DNA of 64,000 nt from Salana multivorans (GTDB taxonomy: Bacteria > Actinomycetota > Actinomycetes > Actinomycetales > Beutenbergiaceae), in NCBI RefSeq assembly GCF_003751805.1, contig NZ_RKHQ01000002.1:1-64000 (forward strand). Direction: 5' to 3'. A program made the translations under genes and the position numbers. Below are positions 43,273 to 52,420 of this stretch, piece after piece. Within the stretch, counting starts at the first letter, position 1, and every line of letters begins with the position of its first letter. Below the pieces are notes generated by a model. The model saw nothing but the letters and a program-made list of their open reading frames with translations. It had not been told where the DNA came from and made no database searches.

Positions 43273-45570
43273 ATGACGAGCAGCGGACGCGGGAGCGACG
43301 GGCACTGGCCGGGCATGCCCCGCACGCCCGTCGACCGCAGCCTGCGCATGCAGCTCGGTGAGGCGGCGTCGCGCAAGTACGCCAAGCTCGGCCTCCACTC
43401 GGTCCGCGACCTCCTCGAGCACTACCCGCGCCGGATGATCGACCCGGGCCGGCTGACGGACCTGTCGCGGCTGCGGCCCGGGCAGCACGTCGTCGTGGTG
43501 GTGGACGTGCTCGGGCTGACGGCCCGCCCGATGCGGGCCCGGCGGGGGTTCGTCGTGCAGGTCGACGTCTCCGACGGGGACGGCGTGCTCCAGATCGTCT
43601 ACTTCGCGCCGAGCGCCCACCGCGTCGCCTACCTGGAGCGCCGCCTGGCACCGGGGCGGCGGATCGTCGTCGACGGCGTGGTCGCGGCGCACGGCGGCCG
43701 GCTGCAGCTCACCCACCCCGAGATCGACGACGTGGACGAGGAGGAGACCGACGAGGAGGCCCGCGAGCGCGCCAGCCGTCCCAAGGTCCGCTACGGGCAG
43801 ACCCGGGGGCTCAAGAGCCTGACGATCCAGAAGCACGTCCGCGGTGTCCTCGCCTCGCTCGACGACGAGCTGCTGCCCGACCCGGTCCCGCTCGAGGTGC
43901 GGCTGGAGCGCGGCCTCCTCACGCACGCGATGGCGCTGCGCGCGATCCACGAGCCGCAGGACGCGCAGCAGTACCGCGACGCGGTCGAGGCCCTGCGGTT
44001 CGAGGAGGCGTTCGTGCTCCAGGCCGCGATGGCCCGCCGTCGCCACGAGGCCTCCCTCGAGCCCGCCACCGCGCGCCCGGTCCGTCCGGGCGGGATCCTC
44101 GACGTGTTCGACACGCGCCCGCCGTTCACGCTCACGGCCGGCCAGCTCGAGGTCGGCGGCGAGATCAGCCGCGAGCTCGCGGGGACGACGCCGATGCACC
44201 GCCTGCTGCAGGGCGAGGTCGGCTCCGGCAAGACGCTGGTGGCGCTGCGCGCCATGCTCCAGGTCGTCGACAACGGGGGACAGGCCGCGCTGCTCGCGCC
44301 GACCGAGGTCCTCGCGGCGCAGCACGAGCGCTCGATCCGCGGCCTGCTCGGCGACCTCGGCGAGGCGGGCATGCTCGGCGGGGCGCTGGACGCCACGCGC
44401 GTCGTGCTGCTCACCGGCTCGCAGTCGACGGCGCAGCGGCGCAAGGCCCTGCTGGAGGCGGCGACGGGGACGGCCGGGATCGTCATCGGCACCCACGCGC
44501 TGCTCCAGCAGCACGTGACGTTCCACGACCTCGGGCTCGTCGTGGTCGACGAGCAGCACCGGTTCGGCGTCGAGCAGCGCGACGCCCTGCGGGCGAAGGC
44601 GCGGACGGCGCCCCACCTGCTCGTCATGACGGCGACGCCCATCCCGCGCACCGTCGCCATGACGATCTTCGGCGACCTCGAGGTCTCGACGCTGCGCCAG
44701 CTCCCGGCCGGCCGCGCCGACGTCGCGACGCACGTGGTCGACACGGGCAACGAGCGCTGGGTGCAGCGGATGTGGGCGCGGGTCGCGGAGGAGGTCGGGC
44801 AGGGGCGGCGCGTGTACGTCGTCTGCCCGCGCATCTCCGCGACGGTCGCGGAGGCGGGGGAGGACCTCGACGCCGGGCCGGCGGCCGATGACGACGACGG
44901 CACCACGGGCGGCGAGCCGTCGGCGGCGCCGCGCGAGCTGGAGTCGGTCGAGGCCGTGGTCGAGCGGCTGGGCGGCGAGCCGGCCCTCGCCGGGATCGAG
45001 CTGCGCGCGCTGCACGGCCGGATGGGCCCGGAGGAGAAGGACGCTGCGATGGCCGACTTCGCCTCGGGGGCCGCCCCGGTGCTCGTGGCGACGACCGTCG
45101 TCGAGGTGGGCGTCGACGTGCCGGAGGCGAGCGTCATGGTCATCCTCGACGCCGACCGGTTCGGTCTGTCCCAGCTCCACCAGCTCCGCGGGCGGATCGG
45201 CCGCGGAGCTCTGCCCGGGGTCTGCTTCGCGGTGACGCCCGTGCCGGAGCTCGACCCGGGGACGGGGGAGCGGTCGGCCGCGCGGGAGCGGCTCGAGACG
45301 TTCGCCGGCACGCGGGACGGCTTCGCCCTGGCCGAGGCCGACCTCGGTCAGCGGCGCGAGGGCGACGTCCTGGGGGCGGCGCAGCACGGCCGGACCGCCT
45401 CGCTCCGGCTCCTGCGCGTCGTGCACGACGCCGAGACGATCGAGCTGGCGCGGGAGGCCGCGCGCTCCGTCGTCGCGAGCGACCCCGCGCTCGAGCGACA
45501 CCCGGAGCTGGCCGAGGCGATCACCCGCGCGCTGGACGCCGAGCGCGAGGAGTACCTGGAGCGGTCCTGA
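43273..45570 (+). CDS. recG: ATP-dependent DNA helicase RecG
   Basis: 765 residues. An OB-fold wedge domain (about 60-170) precedes the helicase core: Walker A GEVGSGKT (about 315), VVVDEQHRFGVEQRDAL (DEQH box, about 430), LLVMTATPIPRTVAMTIFGD (motif III) and LHQLRGRIGRG (motif VI). An acidic insertion (DAGPAADDDDGTTGGEPSAA, about 535-555) between the two RecA lobes is typical of actinobacterial RecG. Remodels stalled replication forks and Holliday junctions. ATG at 43273 follows a 234-base intergenic stretch in which I see no other gene. Confidence 0.97.
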   Translation: MTSSGRGSDGHWPGMPRTPVDRSLRMQLGEAASRKYAKLGLHSVRDLLEHYPRRMIDPGRLTDLSRLRPGQHVVVVVDVLGLTARPMRARRGFVVQVDVSDGDGVLQIVYFAPSAHRVAYLERRLAPGRRIVVDGVVAAHGGRLQLTHPEIDDVDEEETDEEARERASRPKVRYGQTRGLKSLTIQKHVRGVLASLDDELLPDPVPLEVRLERGLLTHAMALRAIHEPQDAQQYRDAVEALRFEEAFVLQAAMARRRHEASLEPATARPVRPGGILDVFDTRPPFTLTAGQLEVGGEISRELAGTTPMHRLLQGEVGSGKTLVALRAMLQVVDNGGQAALLAPTEVLAAQHERSIRGLLGDLGEAGMLGGALDATRVVLLTGSQSTAQRRKALLEAATGTAGIVIGTHALLQQHVTFHDLGLVVVDEQHRFGVEQRDALRAKARTAPHLLVMTATPIPRTVAMTIFGDLEVSTLRQLPAGRADVATHVVDTGNERWVQRMWARVAEEVGQGRRVYVVCPRISATVAEAGEDLDAGPAADDDDGTTGGEPSAAPRELESVEAVVERLGGEPALAGIELRALHGRMGPEEKDAAMADFASGAAPVLVATTVVEVGVDVPEASVMVILDADRFGLSQLHQLRGRIGRGALPGVCFAVTPVPELDPGTGERSAARERLETFAGTRDGFALAEADLGQRREGDVLGAAQHGRTASLRLLRVVHDAETIELAREAARSVVASDPALERHPELAEAITRALDAEREEYLERS

Positions 45571-45664
45571 GCCCATCGGCGCGTGGTCCGCCCGGCCACG
45601 CTCGCCGAGCCCGACCGGGGCGCTCGGGTTCGGTGCGAGCCCGCGCGGCTCGTACGCTCGGGGG

Positions 45665-46366
45665 ATGGCGAAGTCCTCCCCAGCGGTGCTGCGCGCCCGC
45701 GACCTGCTCGTCGGCTACGGCGAGAGCGCCGACTCGGCCGTGTGCCCGCCGATCTCGGTGACGATCCCGCCGGGGGCGGCACTCGCCGTCGTGGGGGCGA
45801 ACGGCAGCGGGAAGTCGACGTTCCTGCGCGCGGTCGTCGGTCTGCTGCCGGCCCTCGGCGGGACGATCGAGCTGCTCGGACGGGCGGTCGACGAGCGCGA
45901 GGCGGACTTCCGCGCCGCCGTCGCGACCGTCATGGACGAGGATGCGGCGTTCCCCGCGCTCACCGTGCGCGAGCACCTGCTCCTGCTGGCCCGCGGTCAC
46001 GGCGTCGCCCAGGCGAGCGAGCTGGTCACGACCCTCACGCGGGAGTTCGGGATCGCTGAGCGCGAGCGCGCGATGCCGACCGCGCTGTCCTCCGGGCAGC
46101 GACGCCGCATGCTCCTGGCCGCCGCGTTCGTCCGCCCCCGGCGCGTGCTCGTGCTCGACGAGCCCGAGCAGCGGCTCGACGCCGGCATGCGCGACCGGCT
46201 GGGCGAGCGCCTCGCGGCCGAGCGGCGCAGCGGGGTCACGGTCGTCATGGCGACGCACGACCCCGTGCTCGTCGAGCGGGTCGCGACGCACGCGCTCGTC
46301 ATCACGGACGAGCAGGCCCGGCAGGCCAAGCCGCGGGCCGCCCTCGACCTCATCGAGACGCTGTGA
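45665..46366 (+). CDS. ABC transporter ATP-binding protein
   Basis: 233 residues, single ATPase domain. Walker A GANGSGKST (about 44), Q-loop near MDEDAAFPALTV, signature ALSSGQRRRMLLAAAF (LSSGQ rather than LSGGQ, about 145), Walker B VLVLDEPEQRLD and H-loop MATHDP. It overlaps the next gene, a large membrane protein, by 4 bases, so the pair forms one transporter. The substrate is unknown. Confidence 0.9.
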   Translation: MAKSSPAVLRARDLLVGYGESADSAVCPPISVTIPPGAALAVVGANGSGKSTFLRAVVGLLPALGGTIELLGRAVDEREADFRAAVATVMDEDAAFPALTVREHLLLLARGHGVAQASELVTTLTREFGIAERERAMPTALSSGQRRRMLLAAAFVRPRRVLVLDEPEQRLDAGMRDRLGERLAAERRSGVTVVMATHDPVLVERVATHALVITDEQARQAKPRAALDLIETL

Positions 46367-48147
46367 CCGCCCCTGGCGCTCCCGGCGCCCCCGATGCCCC
46401 CGGCGCGGAGCTAGCCCCCGAGGCCGACGTGACCGCCGCCGGACCCGACGCGACGGTCGGCGACGAGGTCGACCCGGACGACCCGAGCTCCGCCGAGCAG
46501 CAGCTCACCGTCCTGCCGCTCGACGAGCCCGTCCCGGGCCAGCCCGTCGCGACGACCCGCCTGACCGGCCGCGGTCTGCGCTCGCTCACGGCGACGGCCA
46601 GGCGTGGCCACGGCGGCGCCAAGTGGACCAGCCTGTTCGGCGACGTCTACGTCTCCGTCCTCTCGGCGGTCGTCGGCGTCACGATGGCGGTCCAGGCCGC
46701 GCGCATGCTCGGGGCGGACCTCGGCAACCTCGAGGGCGCGGCGCAGGCCGCGGGACCCGCCCTCGACCCGGCCTGGCTCGTGCCCATCGTCGGTCTCGCG
46801 GCGGCCGGGCTCGTGCTGGGCGTCGTCGTGCGGCTCGGCCCGGTCGGGGTCGGCGGCGCGGGCGCCCTGTGGTGGCTGCCGACGCCGGCCGACCGCGCCG
46901 GGCTGCTGCGCCCCGTCGCGCTGGCCTGGCTCGCCGGCGGCGCGGTCGCCGGCGCCGCGGTCGGTGCGGTGCTCGCGGGCTTCGCCCACGTGGCCTGGCT
47001 CGGCTGGTTCGCGCTCGTGGGAGCCGGCGGGGGAGCCGCCCTCGTCGCCGTCGCGATCCTGAGCCAGCGCGGGGGAGCCGGCGGGCGGTCGCTCGCCTCG
47101 GCGCCGGTGCGGGCGCGGCGTCTCGCCCGGCTGGGCGAGACGTGCTTCGCGCTCGCCGTCGCCGCCTGGATCGCGCTCGCCGTCGCGCGGCGGCCGGCCC
47201 CGGAGCCCAGCCCGGTCCTGCTCGCCGCCGTCCTGCTCGCCCTCGCGGTCGTGCTCGGCGTCGTCGCGATCGCCGGTCTCGGCTCGATCCCGGGCGCGGT
47301 GCTGCGCGCGCGAGGCGCCAGGACGGGCGACGCGACGTCGTCCGTCGCCGCGCTCGACCTGCGCGGTCTCGGCCGCGTCCTCACCGACTCCGGCGGCGAC
47401 GTCCGACGGCGCAGCTCGGCGCTGCGGACCGTGCGCGGGCCGCTGAGCGCCGTCTTCACGGCGGACTCCCGCCTCGTGCTGCGCAGCCCGTGGCAGCTCA
47501 TCGCGTTCACCAGCGCCGTCGGGCTGCCGCTCGCGCTCGCGGTCTCGGGTGGTTCCCTGCTCATGGTCGCGCTGTTCGTCGTCGTCGGCGGGGCCCTCGT
47601 CGCGAACGTCGGCGGTGCCGGCGCGCGAGCGGCGCACGACGCCCCGGTCCTCGACCGCGTGCTCGGCCTCGGCGCTCGCCGCTCGCGGCTCGCGCGGCTC
47701 CCGTTCGCCTCCCTGCTCGTCTTCGTCTGGGCGATGGTCGTGCTGCCGCTGCTGCTCTCGATGCGCGGTGTCGGCCTCGGCTGGGAGCTGGTCCCGCTCG
47801 CGCTGCTGCTCGCCCCCGGGCTTGCCTCCGCCGGCATCCAGGCCGCCTACCGCAAGTCGATGGACTGGTCGCAGCCGCTCGTCATCACGCCCCAGGGCGC
47901 GTACCCGCCGGGGCTGATGAGCGCGCTCGCCCTCGGCCCGATGCTCACGCTCATCGCGCTCCTGCCGACGCTCGTGGCGCTCGCGGTCGCGGTGCTCTCG
48001 CCGGCGACGCAGGTTCCCGTCGGCGTCCTGCTGCTCCAGGCCGTCGTCTCATCGATCCTCGTCGCGGTCGCCACCCACGTCCGCAAGGACGCCGGCCGGC
48101 CGGCTCGTCCGACCCGGCCGACCTCGGCCGCGGCGACGGCCAGGTAG
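46363..48147 (+). CDS. Large integral membrane protein, partner of the ABC ATPase
   Basis: 594 residues. An acidic Pro/Ala-rich N-terminus (1-80) is followed by about 10-12 hydrophobic segments in two groups (about 100-320 and 375-580), separated by a soluble stretch (about 320-370). The pattern resembles actinobacterial DUF6297-type proteins coupled to one ATPase; that name is from memory. Together they may form an exporter of unknown substrate. GTG start overlaps the ATPase stop. Confidence 0.75.
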   Translation: MTAPGAPGAPDAPGAELAPEADVTAAGPDATVGDEVDPDDPSSAEQQLTVLPLDEPVPGQPVATTRLTGRGLRSLTATARRGHGGAKWTSLFGDVYVSVLSAVVGVTMAVQAARMLGADLGNLEGAAQAAGPALDPAWLVPIVGLAAAGLVLGVVVRLGPVGVGGAGALWWLPTPADRAGLLRPVALAWLAGGAVAGAAVGAVLAGFAHVAWLGWFALVGAGGGAALVAVAILSQRGGAGGRSLASAPVRARRLARLGETCFALAVAAWIALAVARRPAPEPSPVLLAAVLLALAVVLGVVAIAGLGSIPGAVLRARGARTGDATSSVAALDLRGLGRVLTDSGGDVRRRSSALRTVRGPLSAVFTADSRLVLRSPWQLIAFTSAVGLPLALAVSGGSLLMVALFVVVGGALVANVGGAGARAAHDAPVLDRVLGLGARRSRLARLPFASLLVFVWAMVVLPLLLSMRGVGLGWELVPLALLLAPGLASAGIQAAYRKSMDWSQPLVITPQGAYPPGLMSALALGPMLTLIALLPTLVALAVAVLSPATQVPVGVLLLQAVVSSILVAVATHVRKDAGRPARPTRPTSAAATAR

Positions 48148-48176
48148 CCACCGCCTCCGGTTCCCGGGGGCGGACC

Positions 48177-48980
48177 TCAGCCGCGCGAGCGGTCGCGTCC
48201 GATCGGAACGACCTGCGGCGTGCCGACGACGGGGTCGGGCACGACGACGCAGGGCAGGCCGAACACCTCCCCGACGAGGTCGGACGTCACGATGTCGCGC
48301 GGGGCGCCCTCGGCGACCACCCGCCCGTCGCGCATCGCGATGAGGTGCGTCGCGTACCGCGCGGCGTGGTTGAGGTCGTGCAGCACGGCCACGAGCGTGT
48401 GGCCGGCGAGGTTGAGGTCCGTGAACAGCTCGAGCAGCTCGATCTGGTAGGTGATGTCGAGGTAGGTCGTCGGCTCGTCGAGCAGCAGGATGCCGGTCTG
48501 CTGCGCCAGGGCCATCGCGACCCACACCCGCTGGCGCTGGCCGCCCGACAGCTCGTCGACCAGGCGGCCGGAGAGCTCGGTGATGCCGGTCGCCGCCATC
48601 GCCCGCAGCACGGCCTGCTCGTCGTCCCCGGTCCACTGCCGGAGGAGGTTCTGGTGCGGGTAGCGCCCGCGGGCGACGAGGTCGGCGACGGTGATGCCGT
48701 CGGGAGCGATGGAGCTCTGGGGCAGCAGCCCGATCCGGCGCGCGACCTCCCGGGCGCGGTAGGAGTGGATGTCGGCGCCGTCGAGCACCACCCGGCCGGC
48801 GGTGGGACGCAGCAGGCGGCTGAGCCCGCGCAGGAGCGTCGACTTGCCGCACGCGTTCGGGCCGACGATCACCGTGAACGAGCGGTCGGGGATCGAGACG
48901 GAGAGGTTCTCGGAGATCGTCCGCCGGTCGTACCCGATCGTCGCCGCCTCCACGCGCAGCCGCGCACCTGTCTCAGGCAC
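48177..48980 (-). CDS. Ferric-siderophore ABC transporter ATPase (FepC/FecE type)
   Basis: 267 residues. Walker A GPNACGKSTLLRGLSRLL (about 39-46; ACGKS as in FepC), IGLLPQSSIAPDGITVADLV, signature ELSGGQRQRVWVAMALAQ (about 142), Walker B ILLLDEPTTYLD and H-loop LVAVLHDLNHAARYATHLI. These are the hallmarks of iron-siderophore ATPases. It overlaps the upstream permease gene by 8 bases; last gene of the minus-strand unit. Confidence 0.94.
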   Translation of the reverse strand: MPETGARLRVEAATIGYDRRTISENLSVSIPDRSFTVIVGPNACGKSTLLRGLSRLLRPTAGRVVLDGADIHSYRAREVARRIGLLPQSSIAPDGITVADLVARGRYPHQNLLRQWTGDDEQAVLRAMAATGITELSGRLVDELSGGQRQRVWVAMALAQQTGILLLDEPTTYLDITYQIELLELFTDLNLAGHTLVAVLHDLNHAARYATHLIAMRDGRVVAEGAPRDIVTSDLVGEVFGLPCVVVPDPVVGTPQVVPIGRDRSRG

Positions 48981-50061
48981 GGTGCCTCACTTCCCTGATG
49001 ATGAGCCAGACGAGATAGGCGCCGCCGGCCACCACCGTGACGATGCCGACGGGCAGCGCGGTCGGCAGGGCGTGCTGCGCGACGAGGTCGGCCCCGACGA
49101 GCAGCAGCGCGCCCGTGCAGGCCGCCGGCGCGACGGCGATGCCCGGCGAACGGGTGAGGCGCCGGGCGATCTGGGGCGCGGACAGCGCGACGAACGCGAT
49201 CGGCCCGGCCGCGGCCGTCACGACGGCCGTCAGCGCCACCGCGATCAGCATGACCGTCAGCCGCACCGGTTCCGCGCGCGTGCCGGTGGCGCGTGCCGCG
49301 TCGTCGCCCAGCTCGAGCTGCCGCAGCCCCGGGCCGAGCGCCGCCCCGGCCGCCAGGAGGACCAGCACGAGGCCGCCGCCGACGATCGCCTGGTCCCAGG
49401 TGGTCCCGTTGAGCGAGCCGGCGCCCCAGACCGCGGCGGTGAGCGCGAGCTCCTGGTTCGCGGTCAGCATGAGCCACGTGTTGAACGAGGCGAGGACGGC
49501 CGCGACGGCGATCCCGACGATGATGAGCCGGAACCCCTGGACCCCCCGACGCCATGCCAGCAGGTAGACGACCCCGGCGGTGAGGATGCCGCCGACCAGC
49601 GCTCCGCCGGCAACCTGGAGGTACCCGCCGCCGATGACGATGATGACGAGCAGCGCGCCGGTGTAGGAGCCGGTGGAGAAGCCGATGACGTCGGGGGACG
49701 CCAGCGGGTTGCGGGTGAGCGACTGGAACGCGCCCCCCGCCGCGCCGAGCGCGGCGCCGAACACCAGCCCGGCGAGGACGCGTGGCAGCCGCCAGTCGAC
49801 GACGACGGTGCGCGCGAAGCCGGCGTCCGGATCGTTCGTGAGCGCCGCCAGCACCTGGGGGAGGGTGAGCGGGTAGTCGCCGACGACGAGACCGACCGCG
49901 GCCAGCGTGACCGCCGCGACGACGAGCCCGGCGCACACGAGGAGCGCCCGCAGCCGCCACCGGCCGGCCAGGCCGCCGGCGCGCAGCGCGACCGAGCGGT
50001 AGCCGGGGTCGACGAGCCCGGTCGGAGCGTCGCCGGGGACGGCGTCCGCGATCGCGCTCAC
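48973..50061 (-). CDS. FecCD-family siderophore permease
   Basis: 362 residues, about 9-10 TM helices. LPRVLAGLVFGAALGAAGGA, FQSLTRNPLASPDVIGFSTG and GPIAFVALSAPQIARRLTRS are canonical BtuC/FecCD segments. GTG start at 50061 overlaps the other permease's stop (GTGA). Forms the membrane pore with the permease encoded just upstream. Confidence 0.94.
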   Translation of the reverse strand: MSAIADAVPGDAPTGLVDPGYRSVALRAGGLAGRWRLRALLVCAGLVVAAVTLAAVGLVVGDYPLTLPQVLAALTNDPDAGFARTVVVDWRLPRVLAGLVFGAALGAAGGAFQSLTRNPLASPDVIGFSTGSYTGALLVIIVIGGGYLQVAGGALVGGILTAGVVYLLAWRRGVQGFRLIIVGIAVAAVLASFNTWLMLTANQELALTAAVWGAGSLNGTTWDQAIVGGGLVLVLLAAGAALGPGLRQLELGDDAARATGTRAEPVRLTVMLIAVALTAVVTAAAGPIAFVALSAPQIARRLTRSPGIAVAPAACTGALLLVGADLVAQHALPTALPVGIVTVVAGGAYLVWLIIREVRHRA

Positions 50062-51158
50062 AGCCCGCTCGCTCGCTGCCGGCGGACCAGGACGATGAGG
50101 ACGGGCGCCCCGACGAAGGCCGTGACGATGCCGACCGGGACCTCGCCGGGCCAGTCGACCACGCGGCCGACGATGTCGGAGACCAGCAGCAGCGCCGGCG
50201 CGAGCACGATCGTGTACGCGAGGATCCACCGCTGGTCCGGCCCGACGATCCAGCGGGCCACGTGCGGCACCATGAGGCCGACGAAGGCGATCGGGCCGGC
50301 GATCGCGGTCGCCCCACCGGCCAGCAGCGTGACGGCGGTGACGACGACGACCCTGGTGAGCACGACGTTCGTGCCGAGGGAGCGCGCGAGGTCGTCCCCG
50401 AGCGCGATGGCGTTGAGCGAGCCGCTCGCGACCATCGCGAGGACGACGCCGACCAGCAGGAACGGGAGGACGGGCAGCAGGACGTCCCAGCCCCGCTCGA
50501 CGAGCGTCCCGGCGTTCCAGCTCCGCATCGTGTTGAACGTCATCGGGTCGAGCAGGATCAGCGCCGTGACGATCCCGCTCAGCACCGCGCCGAGCGCGAC
50601 ACCCGCCAGGGTGAGCCGCACGGGGTCGGCGCCGCCCCGACCGGCCGAGCCGACGACGTAGACGGCGACCGTGACGACGAGCGCCCCGGCGAAGGCGAGC
50701 CAGACCTGCCCCGAGGTCGACGTCACCCCGAGCGCGGCGACACCGATCGCGATGAAGAACGAGGCGCCGGAGGTGACACCGAGGATGCCCGGGTCGGCGA
50801 GCGGGTTGCGCGTCAGGGCCTGGATGAGCGCGCCCGCGACCCCGAGCGCCAGCCCGACGCAGACTCCGACGACGGTGCGGGGCACGCGCAGGTGCCACAC
50901 GACGTGGGACTCCTCCGTTCCCCCCAGCAGGGTGTGGAGCACGGTGAGCGGCGCAATGCCCCTCGAGCCCACCGCGATGCTGACCAGGACGAGGACCGCC
51001 AGCACCACCATCGCGACGAGCAGCCCGAGCGTCCGGGTGGCGCCGGACGACGCGACGGGCCCCCGCTCGGTGGAGCCGGAGGCCGAGGTCAGGTCGGAGA
51101 GCTGGGTCGGCTCGGCGATCGACGGCGCCGCGCGCGGGTCGATCGGGGCAGCCGTCAT
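50058..51158 (-). CDS. FecCD-family siderophore permease
   Basis: 366 residues. After a 45-residue soluble start come FecCD segments: VPRTVVGVCVGLALGVAGAL, IQALTRNPLADPGILGVTSG and GPIAFVGLMVPHVARWIVGP. The ATG at 51158 is first in the minus-strand operon; the IdeR-like box lies 66 bases upstream. Partner of the second FecCD permease. Confidence 0.94.
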   Translation of the reverse strand: MTAAPIDPRAAPSIAEPTQLSDLTSASGSTERGPVASSGATRTLGLLVAMVVLAVLVLVSIAVGSRGIAPLTVLHTLLGGTEESHVVWHLRVPRTVVGVCVGLALGVAGALIQALTRNPLADPGILGVTSGASFFIAIGVAALGVTSTSGQVWLAFAGALVVTVAVYVVGSAGRGGADPVRLTLAGVALGAVLSGIVTALILLDPMTFNTMRSWNAGTLVERGWDVLLPVLPFLLVGVVLAMVASGSLNAIALGDDLARSLGTNVVLTRVVVVTAVTLLAGGATAIAGPIAFVGLMVPHVARWIVGPDQRWILAYTIVLAPALLLVSDIVGRVVDWPGEVPVGIVTAFVGAPVLIVLVRRQRASGL

Positions 51159-51223
51159 GGACGATCCGTTCCTCGGGCCGGAGCCGGCCGACCCGCGTCG
51201 CGGCCGTGTAGCATCCGGATTAC

Positions 51224-51242
51224 TTAGGTAAGGGTAACCTGA
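51224..51242. promoter_or_regulatory. IdeR/DmdR iron box between divergent siderophore genes
   Basis: TTAGGTAAGGGTAACCTGA matches the actinobacterial iron-box consensus TTAGGTTAGGCTAACCTAA at 16 of 19 positions, with the symmetric AGGT/ACCT halves kept. It lies between the permease operon (minus) and the binding-protein gene (plus), so one operator can repress both when iron is plentiful. A -10-like TACGAA (51244-51249) follows on the plus side. Confidence 0.9.
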
Positions 51243-51294
51243 GTACGAATGCTGTCGCGACTCTCGCAGGGGGACTCGGACGGCCATCCACTGA

Positions 51295-52380
51295 ATGGAG
51301 CCACCATTGTCTCGTCGTCCCACTCGTCGCCGCACCACCGCCCGTCGAGCGACGCTCGCGCTCGCCGCAGCCGTCGCCGCCCTCGCGCTCGCCGCGTGCT
51401 CGACCCCCGCCACGTCGTCGCAGACCACGCCGCCGGCCGACCCCGCGGGGTCGGCGGCCTCGTCGGGAGCAGCCGAGGGATCGGGCGACGCGGGCACCGA
51501 GGACTCGGCCTACCCGGTGACGATCGACACGAAGTTCGGCCCGGTCACGATCGAGGAGCGGCCCGAGCGGGTCGTGGCCCTCGGCTGGGGTGACGCGGAG
51601 CTCGCGCTCGCGTTCGGCGTGCAGCCCGTCGGGGCCGCCGACTGGCTCGCCTTCGGCGGCGAGGGCGTCGGTCCGTGGGCCGAGGGCCTCTACGACTCGG
51701 CTCCCGAGATCATCGGGACGATGGAGCCCTCCTACGAGGCGATCGCCGCGCTCGAGCCCGACCTCATCCTCGACGTGCGCAGCTCCGGTGACGCGGAGCG
51801 CTACGAGCGGCTGTCGACGATCGCGACGACGGTCGGCGTGCCCGACGGCGGCGACTCGTGGCTGGCGACGCGCGACCAGCAGGTCGGGATGATCGCCGCC
51901 GCGCTCGGCCAGACCGAGCGCGGCGAGGAGCTCGTCGCCGAGGTCGACGACGCGTTCGCCGAGGTGTCGGCCGCGCACCCCGAGTGGGCGGGGAAGACCG
52001 TCACGGTCGCGACCCGCACCGCCGACGGCTGGGGCGCGTACGCCGCGACCGACGGCCGCGTGCAGCTCCTCGAGAACATGGGCTTCACCCTGAGCCCGAC
52101 CATCGCGGCCCTGCCGGTCGACGAGAACGGCTGGAGCGTCAGCATCTCCGCCGAGCAGCTCGACCTGCTCGACGCCGACCTCCTCGTCGCGTTCCCGATC
52201 TTCATCGACGCCAGCGAGATCACCGACGACGCCGGGTGGCAGCTCGTCCCGGCGGTCGCCGACGGCCGGTCGATCGTCGTCACGGACGACCTCTCGCAGG
52301 CGTTCTCGCTCGGCACGCCCGCGGCGCAGCTCTACGCGATCGACCACTTCACCTCGCTCATCGAGAGCGCCATCGGTTGA
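51295..52380 (+). CDS. Iron-siderophore binding lipoprotein
   Basis: 361 residues. Basic signal peptide and lipobox LAAC (Cys35), then a Ser/Thr/Gly-rich linker and the FepB/FhuD-type two-lobed fold: VTIDTKFGPVTIEERPERVV, VVALGWGDAELALAFGVQPV, YEAIAALEPDLIL and GAYAATDGRVQLLENMGFTL. Binds a ferric siderophore outside the cell and delivers it to the divergently encoded permeases. Controlled by the iron box 53 bases upstream. Confidence 0.93.
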   Translation: MEPPLSRRPTRRRTTARRATLALAAAVAALALAACSTPATSSQTTPPADPAGSAASSGAAEGSGDAGTEDSAYPVTIDTKFGPVTIEERPERVVALGWGDAELALAFGVQPVGAADWLAFGGEGVGPWAEGLYDSAPEIIGTMEPSYEAIAALEPDLILDVRSSGDAERYERLSTIATTVGVPDGGDSWLATRDQQVGMIAAALGQTERGEELVAEVDDAFAEVSAAHPEWAGKTVTVATRTADGWGAYAATDGRVQLLENMGFTLSPTIAALPVDENGWSVSISAEQLDLLDADLLVAFPIFIDASEITDDAGWQLVPAVADGRSIVVTDDLSQAFSLGTPAAQLYAIDHFTSLIESAIG

Positions 52381-52420
52381 GCGCCGTCGTGCTGCGCCCC
52401 CTGCACCGCCGGACGTCCCG

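Noticed and set aside
42847-45576. 909-codon minus-strand frame extending upstream of rpmB
   Set aside because: Only the last 63 codons (rpmB) are real; the rest is antisense to recG.
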